A stretch of DNA of 64,000 nucleotides from the NCBI GenBank assembly GCA_026724425.1, contig JAIUCV010000001.1, forward strand, positions 10,150,556 to 10,214,555, given 5' to 3'. This document shows positions 22,001 to 31,700 of this stretch, in pieces (the stretch's first letter is position 1; the number at the start of each line of letters is the position of its first letter). Origin of the DNA: Erythrophleum ivorense. Lineage: Eukaryota > Streptophyta > Magnoliopsida > Fabales > Fabaceae. The notes beneath the pieces were generated by a model. The model worked only from the letters and a program-made list of their open reading frames with translations, was not told where the DNA came from and made no database searches. The position numbers and the translations under genes are program-made.

Positions 22001-23220
22001 ATGGAGCAACCTCTAACAAACAACAGTACATCTAACCAACACCACGAAGAAGATGAGGATCAAACCCATCTGATTGAACGAATAAATTCCCTCGAACTTC
22101 GAGTAAATTCTCTCGAATTGAATATCAGTATTTTATCATCTCAGATGATAAGCCAAGTAAATACTCTGAGTAATACAATTAATTATCTTACTCAAACCGT
22201 GGGTAACCTCAGTTCCCATGTTGATGAATTACAAACACGAATAATTATCCTTGAAAAAGGAAAACGAGTAATGGGTCATTCACCCAGTCCAACCCAAAGT
22301 CCGAACCAAACACCACCATCAAGTCCAACTACCTCAACCTCAACCCATATACCACAAACACCATCCTTTTTAGCTATCCTCGAACAAGAAGTTAAACAGG
22401 CCCAAGAACAAGCCCAGAATAGTCCTCAAAGACCATCAACATCAAGCCCAGTAAGTCCAGCCCAACAAATCCAAAACCAATATGAATACTTCCAAACCAT
22501 TATCCATAGACTAAACCAATGTAATCTAGCTGCACCAACTGTCAAGTATATCTCCCACTACTCTATCAATAAAGCTGTCATCAAACCAGGAACAAATCCT
22601 CATTTAGTTCAAACACTATTTGCCTATGGATTAGTTCACTGTATCTATCCCTCAAAGAAGCTCGAAGAATTATCTATGTTACCAAAAGCCATCCAAGAAG
22701 CCGCAAGGCACTATTCAAATATTGTTACCCAGTATGAGATATATGTAAGGTGTTACTCGACTGTTGCCGAGATAACTCCGAAGAAATTTTATTCTCCAAT
22801 TAATTTAATTAAGTATGGAACAACAAAGAAGCCCTTCGAATTTGAGGAGTCAGAGAAATCCTCAATTCCACCAGAAGAATTTGCATCACTAATCTCCCGA
22901 ATCAGAGCATAAGAACATGAAACCATATTCGCAGAAATGAACAGAACTCTATCTGCCGACGAAGCCCAATGGGTATACTTCAAAGGACAGTATTCGTGCC
23001 TTTATTCAGTTGGAAGAACAAGAAGAAAACGCAACTGTTCACAGAATTCTACGAAGAAATAAAATCAAATAAAATGGATAATACTGAAGAGACAAAGAAA
23101 AGAATATGCCAGTATCTCTCAGAATATCCAATGCATAAATGTATTTTCTGTAAAGACCAAGAAAGGACCGAAGAAGTTCCGCCAACTCCACCAACCAGCA
23201 TCAACATCCTTGAGCTGTAA
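22001..23220 (+). pseudogene. Unit B ORF2, coiled-coil protein of unknown function (nonsense and frameshift)
   Basis: It starts at ATG 22001, 24 bp behind the capsid frame stop. It has the same architecture as the unit A copy: heptad-rich coiled coil, Ser/Pro linker and C-terminal domain (HYSINKAVIKPGTNPHLVQT; YEIYVRCYSTVAEITPKKFY) with a terminal CIFC pair. A TAA at 22910-22912 replaces a sense codon present in unit A. A one-base difference near 23028 shifts the last part. The copies thus carry different lesions, so they decayed separately or were already defective at integration. A short WVYFKGQYSCLYSVG-like segment near the end faintly recalls the RNase H-like domain of caulimovirus transactivators; I give this little weight. 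Confidence 0.75.
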
Positions 23221-23486
23221 GCGCTAAAGATAATGGCGCACCAAACACCGAATGATTGACAAGAACGGCATCTTCCCAAAGGTCAACAAAGGAGAAACAT
23301 CGAATGACTAAAGGAAGAAAAAGAAGACAAAGACAAAACTCGAAGTGACAAAAAGCAACCGGCATCTATCCACAAAGAATCTCTTTATTAAAGTTACTTT
23401 ATTAAAGTTTACTTTATCTCTTCCCTTGTAACTTTATCCCTTCTTGTAAGCGGCGCCGAGGAATGCCTCGCCTGCACCCCCACTCC

Positions 23487-23497
23487 TCTATATAAAC
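23487..23497 (+). promoter_or_regulatory. TATA box of the unit B pregenomic RNA promoter
   Basis: CTCTATATAAA is the unit B counterpart of the element at 17711, with one G-to-A difference that makes it closer to the TATA consensus. A TGACGTAA motif follows at 23870-23877. It points towards the CSN3 gene, which starts about 2.25 kb downstream. Confidence 0.6.
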
Positions 23498-23615
23498 ACA
23501 TCTCACCACACTTGTAACACATTGCAAGTCACACACATCTCTCTAATCTCTCTCTAAACTCTGAATTCTCTTTGAATCCCGAGCACCTCCCCTTGTACAA
23601 ATATTATTTTCATCA

Positions 23616-23621
23616 AATAAA
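23616..23621 (+). terminator. Viral poly(A) signal, unit B
   Basis: AATAAA in the same context (catcaaataaagaagag) as in unit A. It lies between the viral TATA box and CSN3. Confidence 0.6.
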
Positions 23622-24045
23622 GAAGAGAATTTTGCAGAATCAGGTATGACAGGCTAAACTCCTCGTTCAGAAGCTAAGTAGTAGTATTTCCCATTATTAT
23701 TCATAATATGTTGAGTTGATCCTATATCCGCTGTGTCAATACTGAAATGAGAATTAGCTATTCACTGAATAGTAAATTAGCATTGGGAATAGTTACGCCT
23801 CTGGTAGAAAACGAAGGAAGGCTGTGCTGTGCTAAGCTGAAGGAGGAAGGACTCTGTGAAGGTAGTGACTGACGTAATGAGGCCCTGTGTGCCGTTGCAG
23901 TCACGTAATTGATTCCCTGTATGAAAGAGGACAGGAGACTCCCTTCCGAGTTCGTCTGTGACCCGGTTTAGTTTCGGTCAAAACCTATTCCCATTACTAG
24001 TTTCTATTGAATGAATGCTTGGTTCCGCTCATTTCAGGCTGTCTG

Positions 24046-24210
24046 TGAAAAAGGAAAACAAGTAATGGGTCATTCACCCAGTCCAACCCAAAGTCCGAAC
24101 CAAACACCACCATCAAGTCCAACTACCTCAACCTCGACCCATATACCACAAACACCGTCCTTTTTAGCTATCCTCGAACAGGAAGTTAAACAGGCCCAAG
24201 AACAAGCCCA
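24046..24210 (+). pseudogene. Detached ORF2 fragment at the right viral junction
   Basis: The segment repeats 22253-22417 of unit B ORF2 (part of the coiled-coil end and the Ser/Pro linker) with few differences, joined directly behind the viral leader sequence 'ggctgtctgtgaa'. About 16 bp of filler (aaaagaaaaagcctta) separate it from the host repeat at 24227. Confidence 0.9.
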
Positions 24211-24226
24211 AAAAGAAAAAGCCTTA

Positions 24227-24448
24227 ATATTCATATTCCGTTTGGTAATTTGATAATCGGGTATACTTTTCTGGGTTTTACATTTGCTGTGTCTAAGGGC
24301 CAAATCTTACAGGCCCATTCTTTTTTATAGGAAAAAAAAATAAAGATAATGATAGAAGGTTGTTTATTGAATAAATTATACTCACTTCTTATATATTTTG
24401 TTAAAATTATATAATTTTTTATAACTTTTTAAGATATATACAAATTTT
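24227..24448. repeat. 222-bp host direct repeat, right copy flanking the viral insertion
   Basis: This matches 12115-12336 with one visible substitution. Beyond 24448 the sequence (aaataaaaaaatatctt...) differs from what follows the left copy and represents the original upstream flank of the PLP3 gene. Confidence 0.9.
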
Positions 24449-24932
24449 TTTAAATAAAAAAATATCTTATAATTTCATTTAATTTTATAATTTTTATTAA
24501 AATACTTTTTATTAATTTAAATACATATTTTTTTAATAAAAAACTTAAATGAAAGACATTTTAGCAAAAAAAATTAAAATTAGATTATATAGAATAAATT
24601 TTTATTTTAAAAGAAATCTGTGTATATTTAAAAAATAAAACAATATTTTTATAATTTTAATAAAATTTAAAAAAAATTATGTAATCTACTCTTTAGTGAT
24701 TCCAACATTATCCATGACTCAGTGGCATGCACAAGATTTTTGTGACTAACTCTACATCAAATATGTCAAATTTACACTACTATGTTTATACTTAGCATAA
24801 GGCCAGCATAGACTTATCTGAAAGAATGAATGTCAAAAATCTTTTAAGGAGATATCACAAACAATATGGATAATTGCGGGGCTCTTCTTAAATGCTTTCG
24901 TCAAGAAATCAATTTATTTAATATGTCAAATA

Positions 24933-24973
<41 letters not shown>

Positions 24974-25560
24974 TACCATCTTTTTGTATTCAAATGTGTT
25001 GTTAATCTAAACCACAAATAGTTGATTCAGTAGTTAAGAAAATATATTTTTTATTTTGATTATTTAGATTTATAGAGTCAACATTTAAAAAAATGTATCT
25101 TTTTAAATAAATTAGACTAGATCAATATGAACTAATACACTTTTAAAATTGCACCAAAAAAACTTAATCTCCATTAACATATAAATTAGCTTTAAAATAC
25201 CATTACCCTAAAAAAAAAGTGTCAATCTAATCATAAACCATGAGCCTGATTAAGTATTTGTTATTTAAAGGAAAAAAATTATATACAATTCATTATATTT
25301 TAAAATATAATAAATATATCATTTTTTAATAATAACAAGATAAATATATAAATTTTATAAATAATTATATAATTTTTGAATTTATATATTTATTATATTA
25401 TTATTAAAAAATTTATGTATTTATTATATTATTATTAAAAAATTTATGTATTTATTATTTTTATTTAAAAAATTTAATAACAAAAATATAACAAATTGAA
25501 ATTGCAGTCAAATAATAAATATAACTAGATAACTACAATAACATATCATACAAGACCCAT
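24449..25560. other. AT-rich intergenic stretch, no gene recognised
   Basis: It contains an (ATT)n microsatellite at about 24932-24970. A MITE-like stretch at about 25265-25500 has outer ends ('aattatatacaattcattatatttt' and 'aatataacaaattgaaatt') that are roughly inverted, and an internal 'atttatgtatttattatattattattaaaaa' unit repeats in tandem near 25380-25460. Confidence 0.5.
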
Positions 25561-25571
25561 TAATAAAATTA

Positions 25572-25592
25572 TGGGCTTCCGTCCAGCCCAAT
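25572..25592. promoter_or_regulatory. Paired site II-like elements upstream of CSN3
   Basis: TGGGCTT (25572-25578) and AGCCCA (25585-25590) form an inverted pair about 165 bp before the CSN3 start codon. TGGGCY motifs are common in promoters of constitutively expressed plant genes. Confidence 0.4.
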
Positions 25593-25749
25593 TTCCAAAT
25601 TTGTCCACGCTTCCACTGAGTAGGATCGCTCGACTCGGCTCCGCAATAGGAAAACGTAAGCGCAGAGCCACGTTAAGGGCCGGGACGGGGAAGGAAGCAA
25701 AGCAATTCAGTGGTTGTACGCACTGGAGCGACCGAGTGAATCTTTGGTC

Positions 25750-28700
25750 ATGGACCCACTTGAACAGCTAGTTGCGCAAATTCTAGGGCTATCAGGCACC
25801 GACATCGCTCGTCTTCACAGCATCTTGAGGACATCCGATGAATTGCTTCGCACTGAGTCGACCCGCTTGTCTTCTGTTCTGACCCAGCTTGACCCCTCCA
25901 AGCATTCTCTTGGTTTTCTATATATCCTGTAAGTCTAAGTTAGTTGAACGAATGCTCTTTTTTTTTTTTTCTTCCTTTCTTGTTTCTTTCAAACTTATTG
26001 CGCAATTTTTAGTAATTTTACATCTTATTTGTTTAATATGTTACGTAATGAGTTAGGGTTTACTTTTCTGAAGTGGAAAACATAAATCATGATTTTATTG
26101 GGTTTTCTCAAACATAGGGAGCAAAACGTAGCCGTTGGTTGGTTGTGGGAAAGAAGGGGGAAAAAAATTGTGGACCATCTTTTTATTTGGTTTGCATTGG
26201 GAGAATTGCCTATTTGGAAATTTCTAACGAACAAATTTTCCAATTAGGGAACATCAACCAAAATCAAAGAGTCGCTAACAACTTACTTAATTAACCACTG
26301 TTTTGGCAAGTGATCACTAGTTGAAAAGTTGTTCCTCAGGATTTAAGAAACTGTATTCATCCCAAGATAATTCACCCTTATTTAATTAGTCAAAAATTGT
26401 ACGCATGCATTGGGTTTAGCAGAATTACAAGTCTATTTGTATTCCCACTCCCTAGTAACCAGTAGAATATGATATGATTCCCAGAATCAACTTACAATGG
26501 TGTTTGTAAAGACAATCATTTTTACATACCCTAGCTATGGGAGCCAATAATGTTCTGTATAGTGTCAGTCAAATTAGGTTCCAGCTGTTTCTTATAGAAA
26601 GATGCCAACATTTTCCTTGGATATACATCTATGCTGACAGGGAGGCATCCACAGCTAGTCCAATTTCAAAAGAGCAAGCCGAGACAGTAGTTCCAATTAT
26701 CACCAGCTTCATCAATGCTTGCACTGCAGAGCAAATTCGGTTTGCACCTGATAAATGTATTCAATTTTATCTCCTGTTACATTTGCATTGTAGTATTGAT
26801 GTCATTATTCTTCCTATCTACGTGGCACAATTGTTAGTTTGTTCATTTTTACAGTCATATGTCTATGCAAGAGGTTCAAGGATCAAGTGATGCTGCTTCA
26901 AGCCCCCATACGGGGGGTAGCTCCTATGCTGACTGCTCTTAAGAAACTCCAGACCTCTACTGAACACTTGACTCCTCTACATCCAGATTTTCTTATGCTT
27001 TGCGTGTTGGCAAAGTGTTACAAAACTGGTCTATCATTGTTAGAGGATGATATTTTTGAAGTAGACGAGCCAAAAGACCTTTTTCTCTACTGTTATTATG
27101 GGTATGTTGTTCACTTTTTCCTTTTCTATTCTTAAAGGAGGGGTCTGGGTAAATTTCTATGTATTTTAGTATCTCAACATTGATGATGTTTATTGCACTT
27201 GTTCCTATCTCAATTCATTGTCGTGCTAGTGAACTGTTTTCCTTTTGACTTCGCATCATGGAAACCCTCATGTAAATGTTGTCCATAGATTTTAGGCTTT
27301 TCTTGCTGAAATGCTGATATTAAGGAAACTTTTTTCTGCACAGCCTGACTTGTTTTTATATATTTCTAAGTGGGCCCTATGGTGTGTGTGGTAGAGGGAT
27401 GTAAAGTGAAAATCTCAACATGGTTGCTTGGTAAGGATATGAAGAGGAAGGAAGAAAATAAAACAAAATGGCCGCCACTACCATAACAAAACTTTATATC
27501 AAATTTGAGATGAAAATTGGTGAAAATTGGATTGCAAATATAATATCAAGAGGCAAAACAAAAGATTTATCTTTTTTACTACTTTACCCTTATGTTTTGT
27601 ACTTTTCAGTTGTTTTTGAAAATTGTGGATTCGGTATATATAATAATAGTGAGAGTAGCATATTTCTTTCCTTTCAGATCTAACTCTCTACAAGCATGAT
27701 GAATGAAAATGATTTTCAATCTTCATATTTTACTCCTTTTTCTAACCAAGGACTCATATGCCAAATTAAAATCTTTCCATTCCTCTCTACTTCCACTCTT
27801 TTCTCTACTTTCCACTTTCCCAATATCTACATTTCTGACCAAACAATGGGATAAGCAGGAAGGTAAGTAAGCCTGTACTGGGCATCTGTATTGGCATATA
27901 TCAGTTTTTGCTGGCCATACTTTGACCTGCGTCTTCTAGACACTATAAACCCCTGCAATTACATGGCCTTCCAAATCTGTAAAATATCTTCTCTGATGTA
28001 ATCTTGTTGAAATCGTTATCAATGGGAAGTATAGGTGGACCAGTTTTAAATTTATGAGTGTAATGCCATCAACATTTAATGGTTTAGATTATGCTTATGG
28101 TTATGAGTTCTTTGGCAACAGTGAGGAATTTGCCCATGTCTGACTTTTAACTTTGTATTAGAGGTATGGTATGCATCGGACAGAAGCACTTTCAAAAGGC
28201 ATTGGAACTTCTGCATAATGTAAATCATCTATACTAAGCTATTGCTTCTGTTGTTCATAGTTCTTTCTAATAGTAACATCATGGTTAGTTTATGGGTTAC
28301 TTTCCAGGTTGTAACTGCTCCAATGTCTACCGTAAATGCTATTGCTGTTGAAGCTTACAAAAAGTATATATTGGTTTCTCTCATTCACCATGGACATGTA
28401 AGCGTTTTTTTCCTTTTAAATTGAGATGGCATAGAGATGTTATATTACAATAATGCATTTTAAGGACCATTTTAACCCAAAAGCCTAATTAGATGAAGGA
28501 CCATGAATTGGTTTATTACAATCTCTAACTCCGCTCTGCTCATATTTAGAATTAATGTTTCGCTATCCATAAAAAGAAAACTACAAAGAAGTGATTAATA
28601 GGCTGTCTTATTTAAGGTGAAGTTTCAGATGTGACCCTATGCTTCTCATTTAATATATTTTGTTATAATCAGGAAATACTCACTTGTATTTTCGCAATTT

Positions 28701-31700
28701 TTCATCCTGGCCAATTGAGCCTCTCTTCTGCAAGTTTATTTTTATTTTTTAATCTTTGTATATTAGTTAACCTGTTATATATGCGGTGGCAGTTCTTTAC
28801 CAGTCTTCCTAAGTATGCCTCTTCGGTAGCTCAGAGGAACCTAAAGAACTTCTGTCAGGTATTAGCATTGAAGCACTTTATTTTTTGGAGTATATTTAGA
28901 ACCTGCTGCTAGATTATGCATTGCAAGGATTAGTCCCATTACTTTTTAAAAAAATAATGCAAATCTCTTCTTTTTTTAAGTTTTTCCCTGGTCTAATACT
29001 CTAATGTGTGTCTGTTGCTATCTGTGGTTTTACTCGCTTGCTTGGCTGCTCTGACTTGGAATTAGTTAGGCAATTACAGCTGATTTAGTTCACTTAAGAG
29101 TTAACAGTGAACTAGACTGCATTTGTTTCAACTTGATTTGTGTTCGTGATTCAACCTTCACTTGTTAGCTACGTACAGAGAATTCTTTGGCAGGTTATGA
29201 ATATATTTGTCCTCTTACCATCCAGAGACAGACTTCATGTGACTAATATAAATAAATTATTTGGGCTCTCTGTCATTTCTGTGTAGCACAACAGAATAGT
29301 AACTTGTGCATGTGCATTCTTGTATTTTATGTATAAACTGTGCGTACAGGTAGCTTTTCTTCTTACTTATTTTATGAGCTTTTATGGTTCTTAAACTGTC
29401 TACGTTAAGGGCTTGATTGGGAGGATGGTTTAGAAGTGGGATGGGGTGGGGGTGGGGTGGGATGGTTTGAGCATCTAAACCATTGATTGTATCTTTAAAA
29501 CCATCCTAATGCATCCTATACCCCAATTTTCAAAGCACTCCAAATTGGGTAATTTGGAATGGTTTGAGTTCTTTATAATTTTTCATTTTTCCTTGTTGAC
29601 CCTCTCAACTTGCTTATTATTTAAAAGGGTTAACATCACAAAGATACTAATGAAAATTTCACCCTCCAAACCCATTCCACCCCATTAATGACATTGCAAC
29701 ATCCAATCAATAGGAAATGGGATACGACCCATTTTTTCCATAAATCTTCCAATTCATGGACTAAGTTGTCTCCCCCACCCGACTCCACCCCACTCTTTTT
29801 AAAACTCCCAATCAAGCCCGGAGGCTTGTGCTCATGTATAATAGAGGCATCCCCTGACAGGTTACTGTTTGTGGGAACCACTCTTAAAATCAATTTGTGG
29901 CTTTGCTCAATATAATCTTATTCATAGGTGAAGGAGTTCAGATATCAATGTTCTGAATCTCTTATTATTAAAATTTGAAATAGAGGTACATTTATAGAGA
30001 GGGGCAAATAGCTTTCCAGGAAAGGAAAATACAGGAAAAGAAAGGAAAAAACATATAAATAAAGACTTAATTATAGTCTAATTACAATTATTTAAGGAAA
30101 AAAAAAGAAATAAAATGTTAACTTAACTAATAAAATTAGAAAACAAATGAAGGCATTAAAATTTGAGAATAATTACATGTCAAATGTGATTTGTAGCAAA
30201 TAATCACGTACTAAATATGATTTTTAACACTGCCCTTTAAGTTGAGAATAGCCTGGAGCTAACATTGCTATTCTTCTTTTTTGGCATTTGGAGATTGTTT
30301 GAAAATTGTCTTTTTTAGCATAGAAATAAAGACCTAATTTGGGTCTAATTTTCTTCCTTGGCTTCTTCATCACTCCTTGCTATAAAGTCTCCATTTTTTT
30401 TTTTTCGCCTTGCTTTGTACTGAGGGTCTTGATTTTGGCCATCCTCACCTTAGCCTTTTTGTAAGGTAGAGGTCTTAGTTTTTACTGTCCAACAACATAT
30501 GATTTTCTTATGCTAACCACCAAGATATGATTTTTTTTTTTTTTATGTTAACCATCAATGTATAGTATTTTCACGCTAACCAATGTATTTTGTTGCCTTG
30601 TAGGCTTTGATATCATAAAGGGATTTAGAAATCAATGCTCTGATTCTCTAATCATTATAGTCTAAAACAGAGGTACATCTATAGAAAAGGACAAACAGTC
30701 CTCCAAGAAAGGAAAAGACAAGGAAATAAACGCATGATGAAAAACTTAATTAATAGATAGATTCACACTTTCTAGGAAATGAAAAAACATAGAAATAAAA
30801 ACTTGATTAAGATATAATTACAATCACAGGAAATAAAATGTTGATGTAATTAATAAAATAAGAAAAAAAAAAAATGCATTAAATTATGAAAATAATCGCA
30901 TGTTAAATGTGATTTGCAACAAATAACTACATATTAAATATGATTTCCAACAATAGGGTTGCTATTTAACTAATTTTATCGTGCCATCAACTGGAAGGGA
31001 AACATGCCTTACTAATTTTGCCTGTTTGTGTTACTTGTCTCTTTCCCTTTTCGGTTAACTAACTCTACATTAATTACTAAATATAATTTTACATGTCATT
31101 CATGTATATTTTAATTTATAATAACTGAAGCCAAGTTAACCTGTATTTGATTGCTTTTCATTTGAGCAGCCTTACATTGAACTGGCAAATACTTATGCGA
31201 CGGGGAAAATTGCAGAGTTAGAGGCTTATGTCCAGACAAATGCCGAGAAGTTTGAATCTGTAAGTTCTTTTGTATGCTTATTTTTTCTACGAAGCATCAG
31301 GCATTGACCTGAAGCTTTGTCTTTAATTATTTATTTGTGTGACAGATGATAGTGCCACTAAAAATATTTTTGGTTTTATATCACCCAAAAAAAATTCTGG
31401 TTTCAGGACAACAACCTTGGGCTGGTTAAGCAGGTTGTATCGTCCATGTATAAGCGAAATATTCAGAGATTGACTCAGACATACTTGACTCTTTCTCTAC
31501 AAGATATAGCTAACACAGTGCAGTTAAATAGCCCAAAGGAGGCAGAGATGCATGTGTTACAAATGGTGATCCTCAAAGTGCTAAGTTTATTGATAATTTT
31601 CATGTGGCGTTGACGTTGTACTACTAATAAAGTATTTTCAAATTATAGATTCAGGATGGTGAGATATATGCAACAATCAACCAAAAGGATGGAATGGTTA

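Larger units (their letters stand above)
18277..24045 (+). mobile_element. Endogenous caulimovirid, genome unit B (capsid plus ORF2)
   Basis: The unit comprises the primer-binding site, the shared leader and ORF1 N-terminus, a long capsid-type ORF1, ORF2 and the shared 3' promoter/poly(A) region. It contains no movement protein, protease, reverse transcriptase or RNase H. Leader plus ORF1 start (18292-18862 against 12372-12937) and ORF2 plus 3' region (from about 22035 against 16265) are near-identical to unit A, while the middle is unrelated. The unit ends just before a second primer-binding site would be reached, where a rearranged piece of ORF2 is attached. Confidence 0.88.

Noticed and set aside
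12371..24045. Reading the two-unit block as one LTR retrotransposon with long terminal repeats
   Set aside because: The repeated parts contain coding sequence (ORF2 and the ORF1 start), there is no integrase, no TG...CA ends and no short target duplication; domain content is that of Caulimoviridae.
24011..24253. 80-codon ORF at the right viral junction
   Set aside because: It fuses viral leader, an ORF2 fragment, filler and host DNA, and arises by chance from the rearranged junction.
24932..24970. CRISPR-like or satellite array
   Set aside because: It is a simple ATT microsatellite; no spaced direct-repeat array occurs anywhere in the window.
29636..29915. Overlapping 75- and 85-codon ORFs in CSN3 intron 6
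   Set aside because: Both lie in the MITE with inverted G/C-rich arms; no family features.
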